Shown here one piece after another: positions 41,530-49,441 of a stretch of DNA of 49,667 nucleotides. The DNA is from Solobacterium sp. (GTDB lineage Bacteria; Bacillota_I; Bacilli_A; Erysipelotrichales; Erysipelotrichaceae), in contig JAFRCE010000014.1 of assembly GCA_017404505.1 (NCBI GenBank), forward strand, positions 1 through 49,667, written 5' to 3'. A model generated the notes under the pieces. It made no database searches. It was not told where the DNA came from and saw nothing but the letters and a program-made list of their open reading frames with translations. Positions within the stretch are counted from its first letter, which is position 1; every line of letters begins with the position of its first letter. The translations under genes and the position numbers were made by a program.

Positions 41530-44201
41530 GCTTTCGCCTCCTTTACCGGTTTCAGATCTTTCTCATAGATCTTCGCAGGATCACGGCTGTCGCCATGGAA
41601 ACGGCAGACCGCCGCGTAATCGCAGAAGGTGCAGGCACCTTCGATCGGCGCAAGTGAAATACCGACAGGCATGTCCTGACTTTCCTCATTGCGCAGCAGA
41701 TTCTGCCAGAAATATTCATACAGCACCTGCAGGCATTCCTCCACGGCGGCCGGATCATAGACCGTTTTTAAAGAAGCCACATGATCGCCGTCGCGGTCAA
41801 TGGCGTCTGTTCGGTCGGTCAGAGCCCAGCCCTGCAGGCGGCGGCTGTCACGGACCAGACTGCGGATCTTCTCACTGTCTTCCTGGAAGTCGTTTTCCAT
41901 GACAGTGAACTTACGCCGCTCGACAAAGGCGGCCCGCAGTTCTTTTTCATTGCTGATATTTTCTTCCTTCATGCTGAAATAATAGGCGCCGCCCGCCTGA
42001 TGATCCTGATACAGACGCAGAGCAGTCATCAGGTAGGATAACAGCTGCAGCTGCAGACCTTCCTGGACTTTGGCGGTGGTAAGGTTCTTGGCGGAGGACT
42101 TGTAGTCCATGATTTCCAGAAGGGAATTGGCCCGGTCAAGATTGATGCGGTCAATGGTGCCGTTCAGCCGCACATGTTCAGAGATGTCCATCTGATCGAA
42201 ATGCTTTTCGGCAAAGGCCGGCCGGAAGGTCGTGCAGGCTTCGTATTCTTTCAGGAAAGCGACGCTTCTGCACAGCGATTTCAGCATCCGTTTCCGGCTG
42301 ATGCGGATAAGGTTTTCATGATGCGGTTCGATGACTTCCAGCGCTTCAAAAAAAGGCGCGATCAGTTCGTTGATATGTTCTTCGGTGAGCCATTCGGCAT
42401 AGTTTTCACCGGCTTCGTTCAATGCGTTTTCCATGACCGCGTGCTGGATCGTGCCGATGTGAGCGGCATCGACGGAGGGAATCTGTTCCTTGCGGGCATA
42501 AAGGCCGGAAGCGATAAAGTAACGGTATGGACAGCCGAACCAGGCTTCAATGGAACTGACCGATCCGCGGATATAACTGCCTTTCTGATCCGTTTTTGTA
42601 AACAGAGCCTGGGCGGTCTCCGTGCTCAGACGATGGTGCGTAAAACGGTTCTGGGAAACGGACAGCAGCGGCCATCTTTCGTCTTTGGAAAGATTCAGAG
42701 TTCCCAGATCAAAAGCCGGCATCAGCTGTCTGCCTTCATAATCATTGGTCGCATAAGAATAATAGATTTCTTCTTCGGCGCTGTTATGTACCCATGCCAG
42801 CTGGTCACGATAGACTTTTTCCCGTTTTGATAAAGCAGGAAAGGCGGAAATCTCTTTGACATAATCTTCGTCAAACAGTCCGTTTCTGGCTTTGAAGCCG
42901 GGATAGTCACGGCCGCAGCAGCCAAGTACATACGAAACGCTGCGCCGGTTCAGCGGATGATGCAGGTCGGTAACCATGCAGAAAGGCGAAAGGGAAGAAG
43001 ATACAGAGGCCGAAACAGACAGAACGCAGCGGGCTGTAAACATGACGTCTTCCCGGCTTCTGATATAAGGCAGCACTTCCATCAGCATCTTCCTGATCTG
43101 CATGCCGGCATTTGTGTCGTCTGCATTTGCCAGCAGAGGTGAAACAGCGAGGATCTCATAAGCAATCGTCAGGATTTCCTGCGGTTCTTCCGCTTTCAAC
43201 ATCTTCTGCAGCGGTTCGTCAATTTCCTCAAAATAAGCAGCAGCCTGCTGATCCAGTATCTCAAAGGAAACGAGTTCCCGGTTTTTCATGACCGTGTCAT
43301 CTTCCCGCGAATGGATCTTTGAAAGGATCCCGGCATAACGGACAGCGACGGTCGGTGCCTCGGTGTCAGTCATGACCTGCCGCAGATAAGCGAGCAGTTT
43401 ACCTTCACATGGGGCAAGCAGGCCGGAGGCGAAAACATCCAGCAGATGGGAAGCGTCTTTTTCCAGCATGAACGATACAGCCTGAAAAAAGGCATTCTGC
43501 ACACGTGTGAAGGATGATTCGCTGACAAAGGAAACCGGAATGCCATAGCGGCTGAACACCTGCCGAACCAGCGGCGTCTGTGTTTTGGGTGAACACAGAA
43601 TGACAAGACAGGGCTTCTGCCGGCGGCAGATATCCTGGGCGACGGCTTCCGCTTCCTGGCGCAGGGAAAGGGCATGGCGGAGATAGCCGCGCGGCTGCAC
43701 GGGATCTTCCTTTATGACGGGAACACCTTTTTCCTGCAGTTTCCGCAGCAGGCTGTAGCGGGCACAGCTGCTTTCAAAACCGGGAAAGATCCGGATGTTT
43801 TCCATGGCGGCGATTTCCTTCAGCCGCGCATCCGCTTCCGCGTATTGTTTCTTTTCCGGCAGATCCATGGCAAGGATCCAGCCGAGCAGTTTTTTCAGTT
43901 CTTCTTCACTGCCGTCACGAGCCGGCAGATCGTCTGCCGTGATGCCCCATTCGGCACATTCTTTTGCGAAGGAAAGCAGTTCCTGAAAAAAGGCGGGATA
44001 AGTCAGCATCTCTTTGTAAAAATGCAGTTCTTCCGCATGACTGCGGATCAGCGCGGCACATTGAAAAAGCTGCAGAAAAGCGGATTGGTCCGCTTTGGGA
44101 TCCAGCAGGGCAGAGAATGATATGATCTGCAGACCGAGTCTGCTTTTCAGCCGGTGCATCAGTTCTTCCCGGCGGTATTCATCAGCGATTATAATTTCCA
44201 T
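41526..44201 (-). CDS. addB: AddB, helicase/nuclease subunit B, no Walker A
   Basis: 891 residues; Bacillus AddB is about 1166. The nuclease domain has LEIMDYKSSAK, and the iron-sulfur cysteines are in FGCPYRYF (about 557) and CTFCDYAAVC (about 857-866). The N-terminus (MEIIIADEYRREELMHRLKS) lacks the GxxGxGKT loop found in many AddB proteins, so it resembles the RexB style with no ATPase activity of its own. A minus-strand TGCTATCAT (44216-44208) ends six bases before the ATG and no ribosome-binding site is seen, suggesting a leaderless mRNA. It is translated just before addA. Confidence 0.9.
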   Translation of the reverse strand: MEIIIADEYRREELMHRLKSRLGLQIISFSALLDPKADQSAFLQLFQCAALIRSHAEELHFYKEMLTYPAFFQELLSFAKECAEWGITADDLPARDGSEEELKKLLGWILAMDLPEKKQYAEADARLKEIAAMENIRIFPGFESSCARYSLLRKLQEKGVPVIKEDPVQPRGYLRHALSLRQEAEAVAQDICRRQKPCLVILCSPKTQTPLVRQVFSRYGIPVSFVSESSFTRVQNAFFQAVSFMLEKDASHLLDVFASGLLAPCEGKLLAYLRQVMTDTEAPTVAVRYAGILSKIHSREDDTVMKNRELVSFEILDQQAAAYFEEIDEPLQKMLKAEEPQEILTIAYEILAVSPLLANADDTNAGMQIRKMLMEVLPYIRSREDVMFTARCVLSVSASVSSSLSPFCMVTDLHHPLNRRSVSYVLGCCGRDYPGFKARNGLFDEDYVKEISAFPALSKREKVYRDQLAWVHNSAEEEIYYSYATNDYEGRQLMPAFDLGTLNLSKDERWPLLSVSQNRFTHHRLSTETAQALFTKTDQKGSYIRGSVSSIEAWFGCPYRYFIASGLYARKEQIPSVDAAHIGTIQHAVMENALNEAGENYAEWLTEEHINELIAPFFEALEVIEPHHENLIRISRKRMLKSLCRSVAFLKEYEACTTFRPAFAEKHFDQMDISEHVRLNGTIDRINLDRANSLLEIMDYKSSAKNLTTAKVQEGLQLQLLSYLMTALRLYQDHQAGGAYYFSMKEENISNEKELRAAFVERRKFTVMENDFQEDSEKIRSLVRDSRRLQGWALTDRTDAIDRDGDHVASLKTVYDPAAVEECLQVLYEYFWQNLLRNEESQDMPVGISLAPIEGACTFCDYAAVCRFHGDSRDPAKIYEKDLKPVKEAKA

Positions 44202-44207
44202 GTTCTA

Positions 44208-44216
44208 ATGATAGCA
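44208..44216 (-). promoter_or_regulatory. extended -10 of addB
   Basis: Minus-strand TGC-TATCAT (TATCAT 44213-44208) lies six bases upstream of ATG 44201. It diverges from the TATAAT of the Gln-rich gene at 44254-44259. Confidence 0.5.
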
Positions 44217-44253
44217 CACGATGGAAATGCGTGGCGCAGAGCTCTAATTAACG

Positions 44254-44259
44254 TATAAT
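44254..44259 (+). promoter_or_regulatory. -10 of the Gln-rich protein gene
   Basis: Perfect TATAAT about 20 bases before the start codon, with AGGAG at 44266-44270 in between; the -35 is weak. Confidence 0.5.
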
Positions 44260-44279
44260 AGAACCAGGAGAATATGATT

Positions 44280-45329
44280 ATGACAAATATAAATGATAAT
44301 GTAACAAGAGTATTTCATGCTTTCGAAGAGAACCCGGCGGCCATGAATGACCTGCTGAAAGGCGATGAAAAAGAAGTCATCCGTTCCGTCCTGAATGACG
44401 AATCCCTCAGCGACGAGGATCTGCAGGAAGTTGTCCGTGAGATCAATGATAACAATGTCATGAAACTTTATCTGTGCGCGGACGGCCAGATCGACGGTGC
44501 CCAGCTGCTGGAACAGACCGGCGGCTTCACATCCGTGGAAAGAGGCAAGAAAACCGACGCGATCGGCGCATTGCTGGACGGCAAGCTGGATATCAAGGAT
44601 CTGCTGGCCCTGATTACTCTGATGAGCGGCAGCCAGTCTTCCCAGGCTTCTTCCCAGACTTCCAGCAGTCTGCTCAGCACGCTTCTGGGCGGCTCTCAGC
44701 AGCAGACACAGACGGCCAGCCCGGCATCCCTGTTCTCACAGTTGCTCGGTGCCCAGCCGGCTCAGCAGACCCAGCAACAGCAGACACCGTCGCTGTTCTC
44801 CAGCCTTTTTGGCACACCGCAGCAGGCTCAGCAGACCCAGCAGAGCAGCAATGAGCAGCTGAATGCGCTCCTGCAGACTCTGATGGCGCAGCAGCAGACC
44901 CAGCAGGCCCAGCAGCAGTCCCTGCAGGCGCAGCAGCAGTCCCTGCAGGCTCAGCAGCAGGCTCAGCAGGCCCAGCAGCCGCAGGCTCAGACAATGAGTG
45001 ATCTGCTTGGTTCACTGTTCGGCCAGATCGTTGCAAACCAACCGGCTCAGCAACAGCAGACCCAGCAGCCGCAGGGCGGCCTGTTCAGCCAGCTGCTTTC
45101 CGGTCAGCAGAGCCAGAGCCAGTCTTCTTCCTCGCAGATGCAGAACAGCGCGGTTCTCAATCAGCCGCTGTTCACCGAAGCTCCTTCGGCCAACTCATCT
45201 GCCAGCTCCGCTGCCAATAATCAGGCGCTGAACCAGTTCCTCGGCTCCAGTCCGACCAACAGCAACGGTACGGTCAATGTCGGTTCGATGTTTGATCTGA
45301 TCAACATCCTGATGGGAGCCAAGAAGTAA
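44280..45329 (+). CDS. Gln-rich low-complexity protein with repeated hydrophobic motifs
   Basis: 349 residues, no signal peptide. Residues 1-118 are charged and probably helical, of no known family. From 118 to about 285 the protein is Gln/Ser/Ala-rich, containing runs such as AQQQSLQ repeated. Set into this are short amphipathic motifs: SLLSTLLGG (130-138), SLFSQLLG (150-157), SLFSSLFG (171-178), DLLGSLFGQ (241-249), GLFSQLLSG (267-275), and a similar MFDLINILMG at the end (337-346). This spacer-and-sticker pattern resembles self-assembling or condensate-forming proteins. ATG 44280 has AGGAG nine bases upstream (ATG 44274 has three). It heads a cluster with a PC4-like protein and SepF. Function unknown. 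Confidence 0.8.
   Translation: MTNINDNVTRVFHAFEENPAAMNDLLKGDEKEVIRSVLNDESLSDEDLQEVVREINDNNVMKLYLCADGQIDGAQLLEQTGGFTSVERGKKTDAIGALLDGKLDIKDLLALITLMSGSQSSQASSQTSSSLLSTLLGGSQQQTQTASPASLFSQLLGAQPAQQTQQQQTPSLFSSLFGTPQQAQQTQQSSNEQLNALLQTLMAQQQTQQAQQQSLQAQQQSLQAQQQAQQAQQPQAQTMSDLLGSLFGQIVANQPAQQQQTQQPQGGLFSQLLSGQQSQSQSSSSQMQNSAVLNQPLFTEAPSANSSASSAANNQALNQFLGSSPTNSNGTVNVGSMFDLINILMGAKK
44902..44965 (+). repeat. 21-bp tandem repeat in the Gln-rich gene
   Basis: Three units of a 21-base repeat encoding AQQQSLQ-type heptads, within a longer CAG-rich tract; one of the few DNA-level repeats in the window. Confidence 0.75.
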
Positions 45330-45330
45330 T

Positions 45331-45576
45331 ATGCCGCGCGAGTTTACCTACGAGATCGAGGAAGAGATCGCGACGCTTTCTTCCTACGAAGGTGCCCGCG
45401 GCCGCATCTACAGCAAGGAGCTTTCCCTGATTTCCTACAACGGCGCCAATGCGGTTTACGACATCCGTAACTGGACAGACTATCATGATGAAGAAGCCCG
45501 GATGGGCAAGGGTATCACTTTGAACAAAGAAGAACTGAAAGCCCTGCGGGACGCCCTGAACGGGATGGATCTCTAA
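45331..45576 (+). CDS. YdbC/PC4-like ssDNA-binding protein
   Basis: 81 residues. GRIYSKELSLISYNGANAVY, DIRNWTDYH and MGKGITLNKEELKALRDAL match the YdbC group of PC4-type proteins, which bind single-stranded DNA (established for the family, not tested here). The start is one base after the Gln-rich gene's stop, so translation is coupled to it. It may act in transcription or DNA repair; nothing here shows which. Confidence 0.88.
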   Translation: MPREFTYEIEEEIATLSSYEGARGRIYSKELSLISYNGANAVYDIRNWTDYHDEEARMGKGITLNKEELKALRDALNGMDL

Positions 45577-45598
45577 ACCGCGTGGATTGCATGCATTA

Positions 45599-45625
45599 TT
45601 GTCATGATTTCTGATAAAATATAGT
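45599..45625 (+). promoter_or_regulatory. possible sepF promoter
   Basis: TTGTCA (45599-45604), 15 bases, TATAGT (45620-45625). Spacing is short, so the call is tentative. GTGAGGTG precedes the start codon. Confidence 0.4.
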
Positions 45626-45647
45626 TTAGTTAATGTGAGGTGATTAT

Positions 45648-46010
45648 ATGGGCTGGAAAGACATGTTTGCTACAGCAGAAGATATTGAAGATACACAGCC
45701 GGTCGTGACAGCAGCCGCTGCACCGGCCGCCGCAGCTACAGCTGCCGTCGGCGGAGCGATCGCTCTGTTCGAACCGCGTACGTTTGATGAAGCGACAATG
45801 ATCGCCGACAAGATCAAAGTCGGCAGTGCGGCCGCCGTCAACCTGCACCGTCTGTCGAAGGACTATGCACAGAGAACGATCGATTTCCTGACCGGTGTTG
45901 TCTACGCACTGAACGGCCGTATTGAAAAAGTCGGCCATAACCTGATCCTCTGCTCGCCGGCTTCCATGAAACTGTCGGGCATTATCGAAATGAACCGTGA
46001 CGCGGAATAA
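45648..46010 (+). CDS. sepF: SepF-like cell-division protein
   Basis: 120 residues. The C-terminal SepF domain (about 40-118) includes FEPRTFDEATMIADKIKVGS, VNLHRLSKDYAQRTIDFLTG and a YALNGRIEKVGHNLILCSP strand. SepF tethers FtsZ to the membrane and organises the division septum. The N-terminal membrane-binding helix (MGWKDMF) is present and is joined by a very Ala-rich linker (about 19-37). The usual ylm/ftsZ neighbours are absent; this copy sits with unknown small proteins. Confidence 0.92.
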   Translation: MGWKDMFATAEDIEDTQPVVTAAAAPAAAATAAVGGAIALFEPRTFDEATMIADKIKVGSAAAVNLHRLSKDYAQRTIDFLTGVVYALNGRIEKVGHNLILCSPASMKLSGIIEMNRDAE

Positions 46011-46028
46011 AACGCAAGAGGTATACTG

Positions 46029-46523
46029 ATGCACATTTATCCGATTTATAAGAATACCCGCAGAGATATTATCGAATGTGCAACGTTTCTCAATGATGAG
46101 ATCTGTCTGAAGGCATATATCAAAAGAGAGCCTTCCATCGTTACATATATCGATGTTGCCAACATTCATCTGAAGAGTGATTTTGATCCGGAAACCACTC
46201 TGATCCCGGGTGTGACAAGAAGAATCGTCAAATACCGTGACAGTGATCAGACATTTGTCGAAATCTGCTGGAATGAGGATGAATCGTTTACGCTGCGTTT
46301 TCCAGATGAGGAAGTCGACGTAGTCCGTCAGAGCCGTTCTGCCTTCGCCTTTAAAAAAGGTGACCGCACACTGGCGACGATCGGCCGGATCCGTGCCAAA
46401 GATACCCGCCAGGTTGGCCGTGAAACCTACGAAACGGTATACGATACGGAAGCGGAAGAAGATATTTCCCAGCAGGCGTTATATGTCCTGTGGTGCTTCC
46501 CGATTCTCTATTTCGGTTTCTGA
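46029..46523 (+). CDS. Unknown protein, possibly Tubby-C2-like
   Basis: 164 residues, rich in beta-strands; it ends in a hydrophobic ALYVLWCFPILYFGF tail that could insert into or lie against the membrane. The SRSAFAFKKGDRTLATIGRI segment recalls Tubby-C2/LURP-type proteins but the resemblance is weak and I do not claim the family. AAGAGG precedes ATG 46029, 18 bases after sepF, so the two are probably co-transcribed. Confidence 0.55.
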   Translation: MHIYPIYKNTRRDIIECATFLNDEICLKAYIKREPSIVTYIDVANIHLKSDFDPETTLIPGVTRRIVKYRDSDQTFVEICWNEDESFTLRFPDEEVDVVRQSRSAFAFKKGDRTLATIGRIRAKDTRQVGRETYETVYDTEAEEDISQQALYVLWCFPILYFGF

Positions 46524-46535
46524 GAGGTATAACTG

Positions 46536-46562
46536 AAAGCACATCCCGTGATGTGCTTTTTT
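46536..46562 (+). terminator. terminator after the sepF unit
   Basis: AAAGCACATC (46536-46545) pairs with GATGTGCTTT (46550-46559) around CCGT, followed by T. Confidence 0.88.
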
Positions 46563-46601
46563 ACAAATGATCATCATAAACATCTGACAGGAGAAAAACA
46601 T

Positions 46602-46886
46602 ATGGAAGAGATTACCAGAGCCGCAAAAAAGAAAACCGCCACAACGAGCTCGAAGAAGACAGCTGCCAAAAAGAAGACCGGCACCACTGCTTCCAAAAAG
46701 ACCACGACAAAGAAGAAGACGACGACATCTTCCAATACGATGAAGCTTTCCGCGGCGGAAAAAACACTGATCAAGAACTACCGCAAATGCAACGCCCTGG
46801 AAAAGAAAGTCATCTTCACCCTGTGCGAGAAGGCATCCGGAAACCTGGCGTCACTGGGAGATTTACTGTCACAGCTGCTTGGATAG
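46602..46886 (+). CDS. Histone-H1-like Lys/Thr-rich small protein
   Basis: 94 residues. The first 46 are almost all Lys, Thr, Ala and Ser (AAKKKTATTSSKKTAAKKKT and on), like bacterial histone-H1-like tails that bind DNA. The C-terminal half (MKLSAAEKTLIKNYRKCNAL, then LEKKVIFTLCEKASG) is helical and ends with LGDLLSQLLG, which resembles the sticker motifs of the Gln-rich protein. A nucleoid-associated role is inferred from composition. CAGGAG precedes ATG 46602; the upstream in-frame ATG 46548 is weaker. Confidence 0.75.
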   Translation: MEEITRAAKKKTATTSSKKTAAKKKTGTTASKKTTTKKKTTTSSNTMKLSAAEKTLIKNYRKCNALEKKVIFTLCEKASGNLASLGDLLSQLLG

Positions 46887-46915
46887 TTGCCTGAAAACGC
46901 CTCCGTTGGTATAAT
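46887..46915 (+). promoter_or_regulatory. promoter of the 46943 gene
   Basis: TTGCCT (46887-46892), 17 bases, perfect TATAAT (46910-46915) with TGG in front (extended -10). Confidence 0.8.
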
Positions 46916-46942
46916 CAGAAGAGTGTTTTTCAGGAGGTCGTT

Positions 46943-47356
46943 ATGGATATCGTCTTAAAAGTATTACTGCTGGCAGCCGGCTGGGTAGGAGGCTCCTTCA
47001 TATTCAGCTATGCGCTCAATCATTACCATGCATATCAGCAGAGCCAGAATAAAACGGACCTTATCATGGCCGTACTGTATGTGATCGTCGTCGCGGCTGT
47101 TGTCGGCGCATTGATGTTCATGAATCTGATGTCCGGCATCTTCCTTCTGATCGGTGTGCTGATCGCCCTTTTCGCGGTTGCCGATCCATTCTCTCTGACG
47201 GCTGAAAAAGCGCATGAGATCGGTGTGCAGGCCGCCCGCGAGGCAGCTTTGAAAGAACAGCTGGAAGAGCAGCAGCGGCAGGAAAAGAAAGAAAAGGAAG
47301 AAAACGCGCGTATCTACCGCGAAGCGAAAAAAGCAAACGAAAAGAAAAACGGCTGA
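46943..47356 (+). CDS. Small membrane protein with C-terminal coiled coil
   Basis: 137 residues. Three hydrophobic segments (about 4-25, 40-60 and 62-80) are followed by a highly charged, Glu/Gln/Lys-rich helix (about 95-135, LKEQLEEQQRQEKKEKEENA) predicted to be a cytoplasmic coiled coil. No family is recognised. CAGGAGG precedes ATG 46943. It has its own promoter and a terminator at 47382-47408, so it is a separate unit next to the sepF cluster. Confidence 0.7.
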   Translation: MDIVLKVLLLAAGWVGGSFIFSYALNHYHAYQQSQNKTDLIMAVLYVIVVAAVVGALMFMNLMSGIFLLIGVLIALFAVADPFSLTAEKAHEIGVQAAREAALKEQLEEQQRQEKKEKEENARIYREAKKANEKKNG

Positions 47357-47381
47357 ATGCACAGCCGGAAATGACGCGTAT

Positions 47382-47408
47382 AAGACTGTCATCGGACAGT
47401 CTTTTTTT
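47382..47408 (+). terminator. terminator of the 46943 gene
   Basis: AAGACTGTC (47382-47390) pairs with GACAGTCTT (47395-47403) around ATCG, followed by seven T. Confidence 0.9.
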
Positions 47409-47448
47409 CATTTGTATAGAATTGTTGTTTTTTTCTGTTATTTCACTT

Positions 47449-47457
47449 TGGTATGAT
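47449..47457 (+). promoter_or_regulatory. extended -10 of the old-yellow-enzyme gene
   Basis: TGGTATGAT (TGN plus TATGAT 47452-47457), about 30 bases before ATG 47486; no strong -35. Confidence 0.5.
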
Positions 47458-47485
47458 GAAATCAGATGATAAGAAGGAGTCTTCC

Positions 47486-49408
47486 ATGAAACTGTTTGAA
47501 CGTATCAATATCGGTTCTCTGCAGCTGAAGAACAGGATCGTTCTCGCCCCGATGGGAACCACCACGGATCACACTTACAATTTCAACATGCATGATGTTT
47601 ATTATTACGGTGAGAGGGCAAAGGGAGGCTGCGGCCTCGTCCTGACCGGCGCGGTCGTCTGCAGCGAAGAATTCGAACCTGCCCCCTGTCAGAAACTGAC
47701 CAGCATCAAGGATGTTTACATGCTGCACAGAGTGGCGGAGGAAGTGCATAGTTATGGTGCCAAATTCGGTATCCAGCTCTCACCGGGTATCGGCCGGATG
47801 AACTGGATCGATCCGAAAACACCGCCGTATTCCGCAAGCCCCTGTCCGAATTATTACAATCCTGATCTGATCTGCCGTGAACTGCCGACCGACGGCGTGA
47901 AGCGGCTGGTCAAGGCAATGGGTGAGTCAGCGAAAATGGCGAAGAATGCCGGTGTCGATATTATTGAAATCCATGCCTATGGCGGATATCTGATCGATCA
48001 ATTCAATTCCTCACGCTGGAATCACCGTACGGATGAATACGGCGGCAGCCTGGAAAACCGCATGCGCTTTATGATGGAAATCATCCGGGAAGTCCGCGAA
48101 GCCTGCGGCAGGGACTATCCGATCGCGGTAAAGATGACGCTGGACAGTGTGGATGATCCGGAAAGACCGCTGGCGGAGGGTCTTGAAATTGCCAGAACGC
48201 TGGCCGATTCACACCTTGTCGATCTGATCCATTATGGCCGCGGCGCATATTCCTGCCGCTGGCGCATGGTCAGCAGCGTCTATCAGCCGGTTGGCTTCGA
48301 TCTGGAAGCGGCTGATGCGATCCGTGCCGTGATCGGTGATATGCCGCTGATGGCTCATGGCAAACTGAATCACCCGGATGAAGCGGAAAAAGCACTGCAG
48401 GATGGCAAGGTGGATCTGATTGCCATCGGCCACGGTCTGATCGCCGATCCGCACTGGGCAAATAAAGTGAAAAAGGGACAGCTTGACGAAATCAACCCAT
48501 GTATCGGCTGCGGTGAATGCCATTTCAACTCCATGAAGGGCTGGGCAAGACCGTGCGCGGTCAATCCGGTTTCCATGCATGAAAATGAATATGTACTGCG
48601 GCCGGCTGAAGAAAAGAAACGGATTCTTGTCATCGGTGCCGGCCCCGGCGGTATGAAGGCAGCGATTACGGCAGCGCAGCGTGGCTTTGATGTGACCCTT
48701 TGGGAAAAGAATGACTGGCTGGGCGGTGCCATGGCGGCTGCCGGTGCGCCTGATTTCAAGGCGGATGTCAAAGCCCAGGTGGAATATCTGAGCCGTCAGG
48801 TCAGAAAATACAATATCCGGACGGAGCTGGGCAAAACCGCAACGCTGGCGGACGTGCAGGCCTTTAATCCTGATTTCACGGTCGTGGCGGCCGGCGCGGA
48901 TCCGATCCGCATTCCGGTCCCGGGGGCTGACCTGCCTCATGTATGCATGGCTATACCGGTATTGCTGGACAAACAGCAGGTTGGTGAAAACGTCGTCGTC
49001 ATCGGTGGCGGTGACGTCGGCTGCGAACTGGCCTGCGACCTGAGCCGCAAAGGGAAAAAGGTCACCATCGTGGAAATGATGGACCGTATTATGGCAAGAG
49101 GCGGATCGTTTGTCGCCAACGAGCAGAACCTGCGTTATCTGGTGAACCATTCCGGTATTGATATCCGCTGCGGCGCCCGCCTGAGTGAGATTCTGCCGGA
49201 CAGAGTCAAAGCGGTGATCAATGACGAAGTATGCGAGATTCCCTGTGATTCTGTCGTTTTCGCGGCCGGGTACCGGGCTTCTCACAAGCTTTATGATGAA
49301 ATCACGGATGCCGGTTTCGAATGCGTTCAGATTGGTGACAATGTACGGCCCGGCAAGATCATTGATGCCATTTCCCAGGGTTATAACTGTATCCGTGTCC
49401 TCGACTGA
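47486..49408 (+). CDS. Old-yellow-enzyme / FAD-NAD oxidoreductase (2,4-dienoyl-CoA reductase type)
   Basis: 640 residues. The N-terminal TIM barrel (about 1-330) binds FMN: LKNRIVLAPMGTTTDHTY, EIHAYGGYLIDQF and GHGLIADPHWANK. A cysteine group CIGCGEC, with a further Cys in ARPCAVNP, binds a 4Fe-4S cluster. The C-terminal half has a FAD site (ILVIGAGPGGMKAA) and an NAD(P)H site (VVIGGGDVGCELACDL). This layout is shared with 2,4-dienoyl-CoA reductase and bile-acid BaiCD/BaiH-like enzymes of gut anaerobes. The substrate is not evident. AAGGAG precedes ATG 47486. Confidence 0.93.
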   Translation: MKLFERINIGSLQLKNRIVLAPMGTTTDHTYNFNMHDVYYYGERAKGGCGLVLTGAVVCSEEFEPAPCQKLTSIKDVYMLHRVAEEVHSYGAKFGIQLSPGIGRMNWIDPKTPPYSASPCPNYYNPDLICRELPTDGVKRLVKAMGESAKMAKNAGVDIIEIHAYGGYLIDQFNSSRWNHRTDEYGGSLENRMRFMMEIIREVREACGRDYPIAVKMTLDSVDDPERPLAEGLEIARTLADSHLVDLIHYGRGAYSCRWRMVSSVYQPVGFDLEAADAIRAVIGDMPLMAHGKLNHPDEAEKALQDGKVDLIAIGHGLIADPHWANKVKKGQLDEINPCIGCGECHFNSMKGWARPCAVNPVSMHENEYVLRPAEEKKRILVIGAGPGGMKAAITAAQRGFDVTLWEKNDWLGGAMAAAGAPDFKADVKAQVEYLSRQVRKYNIRTELGKTATLADVQAFNPDFTVVAAGADPIRIPVPGADLPHVCMAIPVLLDKQQVGENVVVIGGGDVGCELACDLSRKGKKVTIVEMMDRIMARGGSFVANEQNLRYLVNHSGIDIRCGARLSEILPDRVKAVINDEVCEIPCDSVVFAAGYRASHKLYDEITDAGFECVQIGDNVRPGKIIDAISQGYNCIRVLD

Positions 49409-49441
49409 AAGACGAATTGATGACAACAAGACCGGTCTAAT

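Noticed and set aside
44674..45036. Ala/Pro-rich antisense frame over the Gln-rich gene
   Set aside because: Product of CAG-rich DNA read in reverse; no ribosome-binding site.
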